From assembly GCA_019633425.1 (NCBI GenBank), contig WSUB01000166.1, positions 22,059 through 86,058 of the forward strand: a stretch of 64,000 nucleotides of DNA, given 5' to 3'. Shown piece by piece: positions 21,239-34,503 of this stretch; the stretch's first letter is position 1, and each line of letters starts with the position of its first letter. The notes beneath the pieces were generated by a model. That model was given only the letters and a program-made list of their open reading frames with translations, did no database searches and was not told the DNA's origin. Both the position numbers and the translations under genes were made by a program. Origin of the DNA: Tulasnella sp. 424 (Eukaryota > Basidiomycota > Agaricomycetes > Cantharellales > Tulasnellaceae).

Positions 21239-24200
21239 GGCGTTTCTGGTTCAAACCGAGGTTGGCGCGTCTCTCCGGTTTGTTGTTGCGTGTGATAAGT
21301 GTGCCTACAGCAAAGGGAGCATGAAAACAAGTCAATAGCTGAATCACGGTGAGCGATGAAGGAGGTGAGGGAGCGACAGCAGCTCCTTGTGGTGGGGCTT
21401 ATAGAACCCTTGCAATTGAGTTTCAGTTTGGGCCAGCAGCGACGAGTCGCTCGAGGTCCGCAAGCTTCTGCTCCGAAAGAGATCGTTTGACAAGATAAGA
21501 AACTTGCTCACCTTTGGCACTTCGTATCAGGATTGTCGTTGCAAGCTCTAGAGTTAAGAGCTAGTCCAGGTGTTGTACTAGGTGTATATTTCGTCGCAGA
21601 CCGTTGCTCCCCGATAGAGTTCCCCGTGAATCTCGCAAGTTGCAGCGAGCTGGGACACTTCTGGATTCTCTTCAGCGTCCTTTGGTGGTCGAAACTGCTG
21701 GATGGAGATCGCTGGTTGCTTGATGATGGTTGAAGTATAGAATACAGTAGCAGGAGTAGCCTTGAGCGTCGCGATGGGGCCGGACGGTTTACGAACGACA
21801 CGTTGGACGCGTTTGCGGGGCAGCTCTGCAGATGGGTCGCCTCGTGCTCGTCGTCTGAGGAGACTCGGGACGTGCCGGTGGTGGTGAAGAGAGTGGAGGG
21901 GGATGGGACTAGATGAGAATGAATAGTAGAGGGTGGAGGAATAGAAAATGGTGAGCTGTTGTGTTCAAGCCAAACACCCTTGAGAACTATCTGCACCCGT
22001 CCACACCAGTCGCGTCGACCCTACAGACGCATCCCCCGCAGCAGATCATCCCCAAAATCCAAGTTTGAATGTGGAAGAGAACAGGCGATCCCAAAGCTCT
22101 CAAGTTTGACAGTTTTCCTGAGGCCGAACGAATCGCAAGAAGCAGTCGAACCGAACGAACGTCGGGAAGTCCGCCGGGTACGCCTCAGAGCCGGTTGGTG
22201 AAGAAGACCTTTCCATTCACGGACGTTCTTTCTCTTCGATACTCAAATCTTAGGGCTGTTTTCTTTGGCTCAATTCAGTCCGTATGCTTGGTCTCTGGTA
22301 CTTTTGTGCCACTTCGGTCAGCGCATTCGTCTCGTCTTCGTCTCGCCTTCGCAGGTCGACCCGTATCGCATCGGTACTAGAAGCACCTGAATGCGTGGAT
22401 TTTTACTCCATTCGCCGGCGTTCTCGCGGGTCTCTTACTCCTCTCGGCGATCAGGTCGTCTTGACGAATATACGCGGTGCTTCTCAAGACTGATGACCCC
22501 AAGCAACGCCCTTTGGAGGCCGCCCCCATGTGGCGACACGCGATATTTTAACGTTCTGGCTTATCTTTATTTCTCGCGACCGACCCAGCCCTCTCCTGGC
22601 AGCTGATATCCTCAATGGGCAGTTAGTTTCAGTGTTGGAGATATGAGGGTCTGCTTTCTCCGTAACTCGCGGAGAAGTCGTTTTGGTTGTAATCCCATTT
22701 AGCCTCGCCGTGTACTCTCACCAATCTCAGCCGCTCCCGGTCCGAGGGACGGCGACAAACCCGACGTGGAATTTGAACCTCCGACAATCGATATAAGTAT
22801 CCCTGGCCAGCCACTCTACGGTGTGAACATCAGCTGCCAACACTATTTAATAATGTTTGCTACCTTTGGGAAAATTATCCCCAAGGAGCAACGACAATCA
22901 TCGAACTGGACGAGCTAGAAGCCCTGCTGCCCACGGTTGGACACCTTCTGGAATTTCCAAGCTAGCTCTACTGCTCTATTTTTGAAGTTCGATAATTAAG
23001 GACCCGAATCCGCAGTCCATATCCTCAAATCTTACCGTATTCAGAGTTCATTTATGCTTATTGCAATCGCACCAATAAGTTTAGTGCATCCCTTTCAATT
23101 CTCTTTGATAACACGATGAGAGAGAAGATTCACACCTCGGTCTCCTGGTTGCACTTTTGCGTTGGCGATACTACAAGAGCATCAAGCTCCGCCTACGTTG
23201 ACCGTTGCTCATTGAATAGATGTAACTTGTGGACTAGTTGCTGGGCAGAGATAAAGTACCAATGGCAGCACTCGTAACCGTAGTAATGATACCTCATGTT
23301 GCTCTCCTGTCAAACAGCCTGTCCGCCGCTTAGGAATAGAAAGCCTTCACTGTTCTATATCCGAAGGTGCCAAGGGTCGAAGCAGTGAGAAAAAATATCC
23401 TAACCGATCGCAACTTGCCTACAACAATCGAATGCCCCCGCGTCGATCCGAATTCACTTCCCCAATCCCCGAATCGTATCTCCGACCGAGCAACGGGAAT
23501 CCCACATTATCTAATAGCTTTCCAACTTCCGCAGCCGGCGCCAAGACCAGAAGGTCCACAACGCCGAATTAGCTTCTTTAACTACTAGTAGGCTCTTCTC
23601 GGGCTCCCAGGCCAAACGCTCGGGACCTCTTTCGGAGGACATGCAGTTGCCACTACTCCTTCTGGCTCGAGGCCAAACCCAATGGGGATACAAAGATTGA
23701 GGACTTTGATTCCTCCGCCGATTTGCCATTACCCTTGGAAAGACTGCCCAACTGCTCTGATAGCTACATGGCATGTCAGGACGACAGCTAGGTCGTCTTA
23801 CTTGGGAGGTGATGAGCTCCGTATGCGTTCCCTGATACGAAAGAGCTCGAAGGACTATGAACGATCCGCTCTCGTAGAACCTAAATGGATTTCAGCAGCC
23901 TTCTAGGCTTCTGAAACGACCGGTTTCGACGCCTGACCTAGCTCACCTTTCTGGCCTCAGCCCTATATCTCCTTCAAACTCAGAATGACATCGAGTCAAT
24001 GGCTGATACATTGCATGCAAATCAGCAAGCAGCCAAAATAAGACCCTGGCCATCCGTCTGACCTTGACAGATCACCTTACGCGCAGATAAGGGCTCAGAG
24101 AGCCATGAACAATGAAAATCGGGATGCGGCATACTTGCGAGGATTTTTTTGGTGATCTGCTATAGAAAGAAGTTTATCTCGACTTGTGGTTTAGGGGAAA

Positions 24201-24464
24201 CCATCTGCCTGTAAGACGTTACGCAACATCAGACTTATCCGACTAGAGGTTAAATCCGAAGTTCATATGACAACTGGTGAAGGAATTATTGCGTCCAGTA
24301 CGATAGCTTTCTCCTCTTGGGCAAGCCAGGTATTCAGACTCCAGAACAACACAAGTCTGATTTTTCAGATAAACTAAAAACGCTAAACTCCTTTACTAAA
24401 AGCCTATTTATTCACTTGACCGGTGGAAGTGTCGGACTATCGATATTTGAAGGTACATATTTGT
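21239..24464. other. Gene-poor 3.2-kb interval
   Basis: The first ~750 bp are probably the promoter and 5' UTR of the RasGEF gene; a 162-codon minus frame (21996-21508) there is Ser/Pro-rich low-complexity and not convincing. From 22.0 to 24.4 kb I see only short open frames on both strands, no recognised transposon protein, no long repeat and no RNA gene. A tRNA B-box-like string near 22771-22782 was examined and rejected. It may be decayed mobile DNA or old gene remains, but nothing in the sequence proves that. Confidence 0.45.
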
Positions 24465-26175
24465 CTATCCCCTCCAGCGTTGGGACCGTACTTTTAGGTT
24501 CCCTCCGGGAATCAGAGCCTGAATCTCATCAAACCGAGCGCACCAGCTACTCTCTAGACTTCCAAAGCCCGAGAGTTCGACATTTATCTCTTGCAGAGGT
24601 GATACTGCGGGGCTTTCCACGCCTGCAATAGCCTGATGCCGGCGAAGAACCACCTGACGAAGGGTTTCCAATTCTGAGAGTGTATCGATCCAACATTGTA
24701 AGGTACGGAGTCGAGGGAAAGCTTGTTGAATCATGTCTCCGAGCTTGTCAAGACAATCCAGAGGATTGCAGTGATCACCCTGAGGCGTACCCCCATAGAG
24801 GTTCAGAGCAACGATGCCCTGCAACTGACTCAATTTTGAAATGATCCACGTGGTAAGGTCGTAGGGCAAGTTGGAATAGAATAATAAGATGACTGCAGGC
24901 GATATGTTGAGTGCAGCACTCGCGGTGTTGAGTAACCAGCAGAGGGCAACTCCGGGGTCCCCTCCAATGCTGACCCTAATGTGTCTCCCACCGGACGTGG
25001 AAATCACAAATTTGTCTACATAGACCACCAATTCTGTCTCAGTGACCTCGATCGCGCTCCCGATCACCGGGACAATGTGGGAAAGACCGGAAACGGAATT
25101 CGTGCCCGATACGTGAATTCCAGCGACGTCCATTGCCGTGCACTGAGGGAATCGTATCATGCGGAGGAAAAAATCTGAGCTGGGATCAAGGAAGTGGAGA
25201 TTTAACGAGGATAGACGGGGTAGGAGAACAGGCTGACTGAGCCCGGAAAGCTCCGCGTGGTCATGGGACAGGCTCATACCCACGAGGGACAGAATTTCTA
25301 GTTCACGACTCCGCTCCAAGATTCGGAGAAGTTGCGCTGCTGAGGGTGCCGTATCGATAATATTACCGATGCTGAGGTAACGAAGGCGCTCGAAGTTCAC
25401 TGCATCCCAACCCACCGAAACCCCATCAAGGTCAAGCTCCTCCAAAGGGCAAGGATCATGGGGATCGAAGAGGTCGAGAGGTTGATAGGTAGTAGTTGTC
25501 CCATACATGTGGAGTTTTCGCAATTTGGAAGCGGTTTGTTTCCCCAATTTCTGCAGTTCGGTGAGGAAACGATAACCCGTGTCCCAGAAGCGAAGCTGCA
25601 CATCCTGCCATCGGTGCACCACCTTGGAGAGGAGCTCCCACGTTTCACTACTGGCAAGAACGAAGGAGAGTTCTAATCCTAGTGATTTTGATAGAACCTG
25701 GGCCCGCTTGAGATATTCGGGTTCGTCGCTTCCGTGTAACCGCGTCCACAGTGATGGCGAGTTTAAGACAACTCGATTCCACTGGCGGCAGACGAGGGAC
25801 ATGACAGCTAAAAGCTTGCCATTTGTATATGTCTCCGAATCCTTCAAAACCTCCGCAATGATGTTCGATAGCAGCTCCGGCGGTAAGGCGTTGACAGGAA
25901 GACTGGCGTTATGCTGCTCTCGGGCGGCAGAGATGCTCTCGTCGATTTCCCGGTGTATATCTTGACGAATGGACTCGGGGGCCGTTGCAAGGGCAGAGAA
26001 GGAGCGAATGGAGGATGTTCGACCACTTGGGATAAAATCGTCCAATTCGAGGCTGCCGTGAGAAATCAGTCTCTGTACGAGTCATTAACTCGAGGACTGA
26101 CCTTATGTCTCGACTCCTCAGTCTATGACAAAGGATGTAAATCAGATCTTGCATGGGTGCCGTATTAGGATCCAT
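24465..26175 (-). CDS. F-box-like protein, family I
   Basis: Probable SCF adaptor with a leucine-rich C-terminal substrate region, about 553 residues. Exon 1 is 26175-26102 (starts MDPNTAPMQDLIYILC), then a 49-nt GT-AG intron (phase 2) and one large exon 26052-24465. The frame has no ATG at the beginning of the large exon (a TTG sits at 26045), so the two-exon model supplies the real start. The F-box-like segment is SLPVNALPPELLSNIIAEVL, then LAVMSLVCRQWNRVVLNSPSLWTRL (~25900-25730). The rest has irregular Leu-rich repeats (LEELDLDG, RLRYLSIGN, ELEILSLVGMSLS). The exon plan and the first residues match the gene at 61737-63484, so they are paralogues. Substrate unknown. Confidence 0.8.
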
Positions 26176-27436
26176 GGGTGGTGCCAGGGGCCCAGTATTC
26201 CGAGGAATGGTCTCTGTTGCTAGTCTGGATTCTGAGCCGTTCCTGAGCTTGTCCCACAGTTTCGACTCCACCTGGGCCCAGGTTTAGGTACATTTGCGGT
26301 GCCTGCCCGTCCCATGTCCATTTCATTCAACTCCACTTATCATACAGAGCGTCATTTGGGCAGTCGAATCAAAACTACTAGTTAAGCGTTAAATTCTAGT
26401 ATGCCGGCGACGCACCCCGTGGCCGGAGTGCTTGCATTGAAACTCGCTTGCCCATGCCGACAACCATGATTGGGGTACTAGTAGTTCTGGGGCAGTATTG
26501 ATAGATGACCCAATCACCATCAGTTGGTTAGATACCACATAGCCCCGGGTCGTGATTGGACTCAGGGGCGAGAACTTGCCTTTGCTGTGCACTGGTCTGG
26601 CCCTACTTATGTGAAGGGTCTGGCTGACATCAATCGTGTATGCCGTCTCCCACAAACGGCCAAGCCTCATCTCAAAAAAGGTAGACTACATATCTCCAGC
26701 GCTGGAGGACCGAGTCGAATATCTCGAAATTTTGATAGCATTGGTTCTTCTGTGCATCTGATAGACACGGGCAGCTTGGCCCTAGCAACCACAGCGCTAC
26801 TTTTGTTCATATTAGGCAAATGGTTGATTCCCCTTGAGTTTCAGACCATAGAACTCATTTGGAGCAGTGATTACGTAAATCATCGGGATTCTAAGTCCGT
26901 CCAATGAACAGGGAGCGACTGTAGTACATTCTCCTTAATGATACGGTCTCGCCGATTCAGAAGATAGACAGCAAGTGGTTCTCCGTTGAAATCAAGCTAC
27001 ATATGTCATCAAGGCGTTTATGCGGGTTGATCAGAGGCATTGGCGGCTCGAAGCAGGGCCGTTGCGACGGGGGGGCAGCAACCACTCGAGTCAATTACTG
27101 CGTTCAGGAAGGTTTTTGTTACACAATGTGTCTTTGATACTATTCTAGTGTCTGGTTCGGTTCATCTGTATTGTCGATGGCGGCCGCGCTGCTACTGAGA
27201 CACGATATGTATGCAGGTTCACATTGTCCACATTACCTTTGTCGGACCAAGCCAGATGGCCAAATACCCGGAAGTCCAGTCCTCCAAGTTTAATAAGTAC
27301 AAGGGATGGTTTATTCTTCGGCGTTGTTCAGAACACTCAACGGCCATCCAAAACGAGCGCCTCAGCGATGGACAGCCACAAACACCGTATTTGTATTATG
27401 AGCCGAAAGAGTATGGCTCAATCACGGCGAGCTGTG
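26176..27436. other. Intergenic, nothing recognised
   Basis: Promoter side of the F-box gene and 3' flank of the dehydrogenase. Open frames are short and unrecognised (the longest, 26524-26907 on +, has no family features). A G run occurs at 27070-27076 in otherwise ordinary sequence. Confidence 0.45.
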
Positions 27437-28886
27437 CTATCTATGCCCCTTCCTTTGCTCTTCGACCCAGTCCCAAAGCTTCGGACCCAGCTCCGCCTCG
27501 TCCTTCTGTCCCAAGAACCTCCTCTCGCGAGCCCAAGGAACAAACCACTTGCCGTTAAATTCGAGTGTCTCAGGTGATGTTCCTGCCCACAGTTGAGTAA
27601 GGGCTCCCTTTTCAACGGGGTGACGCGTCCAGTTCTACAGTGGAGGAGAGGATATCGATATATCGATATCAGTCAGTCGGCCAAGCATGGGGAAAGCCGG
27701 CGTAGGAAGCGTACAGTAAGGGTGAGAATCATGCGGGGAATGTTCCGTTGAAGGTCGGTAATGATATGCCCTATGGAGTCCGAGCCACCAACGGTTAGCC
27801 AATGCAGGGTGCACTCGAGTGTTCTGTTTCCTCACCTGGGCTAAGAGCATTTGAAATAATCCCTTGTTCACCGTAGCGCCTTGCCAGCTCGCAAGAGAAG
27901 ACGTAGTTTCCCTGTCAGTAAACGGGTCAATATCAGGTAATACGGAGAGACCCGGAGACATCCGAAAAGCTTTACGAATTTGCTTTGGAAGTATAACCCC
28001 AGAGGGCTCAACTTTCGACGTTCAGGCCCATCCTTTAGCGTCTCCCAATTGATACCACTACCGTACGCAGCGTCGGAAGAGACATTGATAACCCGAGACC
28101 TTCCATCTGACGAGGTCTTAGCACCCTCAAGGAGAGCCGGAATGAGGCATAGTGTGAAATGGGCATGACCGAGGGTGTTTGTGCCCCATTGAAGGTCGTA
28201 TCCGTCTGTGAATTAAGAGAAGTGAACACCGGACACCCGCGTGCTCCAAAGCGATAATCATACCAGTGGTAAGGTCGTCAATTGGCGTCTTCATTACACC
28301 CCTGATGAAGGAAGAATTTCTGCATTAGACCCCGGAGAACAATCTACAACAGAGTCGGACCAACGCGTTGTTGAACAAGATATGAAGAGCCCCTTCTTTG
28401 CTATAAATTTACGCTTAAGTCATTCAAGATTTTCTGATTCGAGAGACGAATTCAGATACCTCATGAACTCTTTCGCAGAAGCCGTAATTTTGTCGAGGTT
28501 AGCCAGGTCGAGCTCTAAGAACTGAGCGCTTTTGCCCGTGACTGCTTGTAACTAGAAGTTGCCGTTGCCGTATCAAATTAGGGAAAATATCCGAAAAGTT
28601 ATTTATTATCTCACCTCTTTGATAGCAGCTTCCCCCCGTTCTTTGGACCGCGCTGCAAGATAGACCTTCGCATTCTTCTTTAGTAGTTCCTACCGACGGA
28701 AAAGCATTTCAGCACGAATACGCCTAAATCGTGGCGAGAGGGTATACCAACCTTTACAGTTTCCTTTCCTATACCATTATTTCCTCCCGTGACGATGACG
28801 ACTTTGCCGGTGAGGTCGGGCATGTCCCGCTGAGGTTCGAAATGCGACTTGGGAGGGAAGACTTCGGATAGCAGTTCGAGAATCAT
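27437..28886 (-). CDS. Short-chain dehydrogenase/reductase (retinol-dehydrogenase-like)
   Basis: NAD(P)-dependent oxidoreductase of the classical SDR fold, about 320-330 residues in roughly eight short exons; substrate unknown. The ATG at 28886 starts [14 protein letters not shown]. Cofactor-binding [13 protein letters not shown] is in exon 1 (~28780-28750). Later exons give [17 protein letters not shown] (~28680-28630), [12 protein letters not shown] (~28510), LHILFNNAG joined across an intron near 28360, [12 protein letters not shown] with the catalytic Ser (~28080), and LYFQSKF with the YxxxK catalytic pair (~27995). The C-terminal part reads [14 protein letters not shown], then [29 protein letters not shown], and ends [10 protein letters not shown] with TAG at 27437-27439. 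All catalytic residues are present. It is divergent from the thioredoxin reductase, and one intron carries a perfect 20-bp palindrome. Confidence 0.85.
27651..27670. repeat. Perfect 20-bp palindrome in an SDR intron
   Basis: The sequence GATATCGATATATCGATATC is its own reverse complement. It lies in the last intron of the short-chain dehydrogenase (donor near 27720, acceptor ctgtag near 27635). It may be only a short AT-rich microsatellite, or a protein-binding or hairpin site. Confidence 0.8.
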
Positions 28887-29633
28887 TATGAGGAGAATGA
28901 GAAGCTATCTCTCGGTTTGTAGCTCACTCAGAGAGGGCCCAAGTCCACTTTTTATCCCCCTCAACGCTGGTGGAGGGGCCTGCATCCGGAACCGAGGCAC
29001 GTGAGGGGAAAAGTGAACAGGACGCGTCGAGACTCGGGCATACTCCGAATATCCACGAATCCGACTTCTTGCTCTCGCGGTTCGAGCTACATCATGGGAC
29101 TTTCGGACGTGCCATCTTCCATTTTAATTTGTCGTGTGACAGGCAGGCGTGGTTTTGTCAGGTGTCTTTGAGTAATGGGTAGAATCGGCAACACAGTAAA
29201 TATGCATATATATATTTAGGTTTCTGTAAATGTTCTCGTGATGCATCTTGATCGGTTTGGAACATTTTGTGTTGCTACAAAGGCAGTGAGAGGTCTATCG
29301 CCGATAGACTATCGGTAATAACGTTTCCGGGTGGAGGCGGGGAGGCGAGGAGGCAGAGCCAAAAGTGCATTTCACGCGGTCCGTTCCCAAAATGCTGACT
29401 TAGACTGACCGGGTTCTCAGATCAGCAAACTGGCTCACTACACGCGTCTGGCAGCACCTTATCCGATACGCCGATATCTCCAGCGGCTTGTATATAAATC
29501 ATCTTCGTACGGTCGCGTTGTAGGCCGCACAACTCCTGGTCTGTTTTTACTTGGTCTCGGGACGACGTTCAACGCCCACCTGGAAGATTCCTCGACGCCT
29601 GCTATCCCAAACTACATCTCGCAATACTCAACC
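28887..29633. promoter_or_regulatory. Divergent promoter between SDR and thioredoxin reductase
   Basis: A 747-bp interval drives the SDR leftward and thioredoxin reductase rightward, assuming each uses the ATG proposed. It contains an inverted repeat at 29301-29315 (CCGATAG A CTATCGG), whose half-sites form CCG-N9-CGG, the everted layout bound by many Zn2Cys6 regulators. No coding frame of note was seen. Confidence 0.5.
29301..29315. promoter_or_regulatory. Inverted repeat CCGATAG-A-CTATCGG, candidate Zn2Cys6 site
   Basis: Seven-base perfect arms around a single A, located 319 bp upstream of the thioredoxin reductase ATG and about 415 bp from the SDR ATG. CCG...CGG half-sites suit a dimeric fungal zinc-cluster factor. 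Function is inferred from symmetry and position only. Confidence 0.35.
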
Positions 29634-31167
<1,534 letters not shown>

Positions 31168-31585
31168 CTTGCTCGTCTGTAGAATACTCTAACCTGGTCA
31201 TTAATTCATTATAAATGGTCGTTGAGCCGTTTAAGCTCGCCTACGCTTTTCCGCGCGGGACTAAGTGATATTTTGGCTAGAAGGGCATGTTCTAATGTCA
31301 ATCCGACCGTGAGGACTCAATGAGGTGCATGGCATCTGCCATCATTGCGGACGGCCTTGAGAATTGCGGCAGAGTGGCGCTTGACTTGCCGTCCTGCCTG
31401 CTCCCACGAACAATCCACCACCATTGCCTTAACGGCGCCAGTGTTAGTCGCTAGCTCTCACATAACGTTCCGTCCCAATACCTTGCAAAGCAATCGCTTT
31501 CTGAAAGTAGGTGAAAAATCGATCCCCGGGTGGTGCTCTCGACCGCTGATATCGGATGACTTGATATTCTACCATTTACCTTCAG
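31168..31585. other. Short interval 3' of thioredoxin reductase
   Basis: 3' flank of the reductase, then sequence before the F-box-family relic. Short open frames at 31345-31596 could be decayed 5' parts of that relic, but I could not recognise an F-box in them. Confidence 0.35.
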
Positions 31586-32507
31586 ACCACTTCTAGAGAT
31601 TCGGGACCACGTCTGCAGCCGAGAAGTTCTCATAAAGGCCTTAGACGCTTGTACGAATCTCGAAAGACTAAAGCTCTACCGGACCGGTTTGCTTGACGTC
31701 ACTCCTTACGAATCAAATTCACGCACCAAGTTCCCCAGGTTGACGGAGCTGGCTGTCCGGGCTACATCCAACGTGGTGACAACGATCCTCCAGAACATCT
31801 GGGCTCCCGGTATTGCTAGTCTGACGCTCGGCCCTTGTCATTACAGTCCTAGCGAGGGACCGCCGCTATTCGACGCACTTCTCGGTCCACACAAGTACGG
31901 GAGCTCACAACTCGAGACATTTCTCCAAACCTGTAATTGGTCAACAGAGAAGTTGTGCTTGGATGTGAGGCCGGAATATCTGGAGATGTCTCTCACCAGC
32001 ACGGCTTCGTCGTTCCCAAGGCGTCACTTGGGGATACGGTTTTGGGGAAGTTGGGACATTAACTGGTTCCAAATGCTTTCGGTGGTGTTCGCCTCCGTCA
32101 ATCCGCCGGTCCACTTGTTTTGGGATCGGCTCGAGATTGACACGATGGTGTCATTGATGGCATACTTTCCAACAATGGAACGTGTCGACTTCGGAGCAGA
32201 TACAGAAACCGGGGACATAGTGGATATGTTGGAAGCGCTTTCCAGGCCATTGTTGGTGGCGCCAGAAAGTTGGCCCTGGTCCGGCTTGCAGGAGGTCGTA
32301 GTGGAAGAATTGGATCGACCGGCTGAGGATGTAAAATTGGTCCTCGAATAAGCACTCATCATGAACCAAGCCCGCCTCCAAGCCTACGGTAATCCCCAAC
32401 TTGATCAGTTGGAAGGTGTTACCTCAAGTACAAGTGCTGGATGGTCACTCCCATTCGTTAAGATAATCGAACCGAACGGGAGGCAGTTAAACGATGGCGT
32501 ACTGTGA
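31586..32507 (+). pseudogene. F-box/leucine-rich family fragment with in-frame stop
   Basis: The coding-like frame begins after an acceptor (ccttcag, 31585) with PLLEIRDHVC, then DACTNLERLKLYRTGLL and TKFPRLTELAVRAT, a leucine-rich layout typical of the C-terminal half of Agaricomycete F-box proteins. It runs to a TAA at 32349-32351. After that stop the same frame continues another 51 codons (ALIMNQARLQAYGNPQLDQL...) to TGA 32505-32507, in the style of such proteins' tails, so the TAA looks premature. No F-box or ATG was found upstream. Either exons upstream are too diverged to recognise or the 5' half is lost. It is a different subfamily from the five-gene array just downstream. Most likely a dead gene, but a short expressed product cannot be excluded. 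Confidence 0.6.
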
Positions 32508-32854
32508 AGACGTTTTCAACGGACTGTTTGGTTGTGCTTTCAAATAGCCCTCATTTCTAGTATTGTATTTCATGGAAAGCTGTCAGGATTTCCATTGTGC
32601 TGTATGAACCAAACTACGATTGTCGCGTCATGTTTGTTCCGTGGCGTTCAAAATCGTCAAAGTTTTGCTCAAACGTATCCCTCGACCTTCCGTTCCCTCG
32701 AACACTTGGAGCCAGTTCAGCAAAGTGAGCAACCACAATATTAGTAGGACTCGAGCTCATTCTGGCATAACTTTTCAGACCCTCCCCTGTTGGCCTGGTG
32801 ACTTCCCAGAACTCGGACGAGCAGAGATCAACGAATTTGCGGATCCAATCGAGC

Positions 32855-34503
32855 ATGGATAGCCTGTAAGCTTTGTTTCAGAAGGTTTATGGATGCTAAA
32901 TGATATCCTAAAACTGTTTACATGCAGATCATCAGTCTCCGACCCAGTCCGACGGCATCCTGAGGCTCTCTCCTCGTTGACCCGCCATACAAATCCATGC
33001 ACAGGCCTGAACATCAACGACTTACCCACAGAGCTACTCGCCCAAATTCTTCTTTTCACTTTCACCTGCAGAAGAAGGGACCTTGAGGACTTTTTCGGCA
33101 TGGATTCAATCACGGAACTCCGAAGTGTTTGCGTTCGATGGAACGAGACAGTCCTGAGGGAACCTGCATTCTGGACGCACATAGGCGAGAACGATGTTCT
33201 CAAATATTCTTCGGCAGTGGAGGACAAAGTTCAAAGATCTGGTGCACTCCCCTTGACTATCCGGTATCGGAATTTCGAGGAGGTGCCTGACGAGGCGGAC
33301 GAGCCCCCTGAACGCCCGGAGTTCTTCAAGTTTGTGAATATCATCAGCCACTGCACGCACCGATGGAAGCGGTTAACTCTCTACGCATATGATCCCGAGC
33401 TGAAGGAAGTATTGAGGTGCTTGGTGGAGAACCGCTTGCCGAAGCTCGAAGAATTGGAGATTCGCACATCGCCCTACACCACACCCCCTCTAGATTGGAC
33501 CTTATATGGAGTACCGAACCTGCGACGCTTAGTCCTGGACGGCTCCATGGTACCCTGGGGTTCCTCGGTACTCCATTCGCTCGTCCGCCTCGAGATTGAA
33601 GGAACAATCATCATGCTGGACCTTCTTATCGACATCATTCAGAGATCACCGAATCTCGAGGAACTCGTACTCTCGGAGCTTCAATTCGACGAGGACGGTT
33701 TAGAAGACGATATAGCTTGCCAGACGGACGACAGCACCCCGGCTTTGCTGTCCCAGCTGAAGAGCATCAACATCGCAGGCTACCATGGTCAATCGGCTCC
33801 AGCTGTCGCTTGCGTTCTCAGGCGCGTTTCCGCTCCGAGCATCAGGAGTGTGTATATATCCGAGCATCGGGACAACCAAGTTCACGGAGGGAGACAGGTT
33901 ATCGAGGCACTTGCATTCCACCTGGGAGGACAATCGGTGCTAGCCTCAATGCTTCGTAGGGCGTCGAATCGCGCACTGCTGGAGCTCGGAGGCTTTCGGG
34001 AACGTATGTACGTGGGGTTGAGGGACCCGGTCAATGGTCTGTACTATGATTCCTGTCTCGCCCTCTCGGAGGAGGACTGGGAAGACACAGCAGTCATGGT
34101 GGCAGCTGCAGCGCGCGGCCCCAACGTCCCCGTGCTTTTGCGCTTCGGATGGCAGCCGCTTCGGCACCTCGTAGCTGCCCTTTTATTCTTCCCATCCACG
34201 AGGGAGCTTGACCTCGTTCGCAGCCACACACCACTTGAGGATGTATTGCAGCTCTTTACCCTTCTGTCTCACCCGCTGGACGTCGGCAAAAACGAAGGGG
34301 CGTGGATCTGTCGTAACCTTACTAAACTTAGCCTGAGTGGTAGACGTTCAGAGGAGGAGCTTGCTGTTCTTAGGAGAGAGGTAGCAATGCTGAAGCGTTC
34401 AAGGACAGATTTCAACGTGCAGAAGAGTCGTAGAGATGGTGGCACTAGCAACGATGAACCTCTTCAGATCGTGGAAGTGCTTGTAGGAGGGCAGGAGCTT
34501 TGA
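32855..34503 (+). CDS. F-box/leucine-rich protein, array gene 1
   Basis: Probable SCF adaptor of about 528 residues. Proposed exon 1 is an 11-nt micro-exon 32855-32865 (ATGGATAGCCT) with donor gtaagc. The intron is 32866-32927 (acceptor catgcag) and exon 2 is 32928-34503. Joined, the start reads MDSLSSVSDPVRRHP. The F-box is LNINDLPTELLAQILLFTF followed by ELRSVCVRWNETVLREPAFWTHI (~33010-33185). The remainder has leucine-rich strands (PKLEELEIRTS, NLRRLVLDGS, NLEELVLSELQF) and ends LQIVEVLVGGQEL, a tail shared across the array as VRVLVGGSE[VI]. This is the most diverged member: it lacks the conserved upstream spacer of genes 2-5, so it may be closest to the founding copy. Confidence 0.8.

Noticed and set aside
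21508..21996. 162-codon minus frame upstream of the RasGEF start
   Set aside because: Ser/Pro-rich low complexity, no recognised features, and a sound ATG with good context exists at 21238; probably 5' UTR.
22735..22815. tRNA-like string on the minus strand (ggttcaaattcc, resembling a B box)
   Set aside because: The position after the T-loop is T instead of the near-invariant C, the T-stem does not pair, and the upstream sequence gives no proper A box or acceptor stem.
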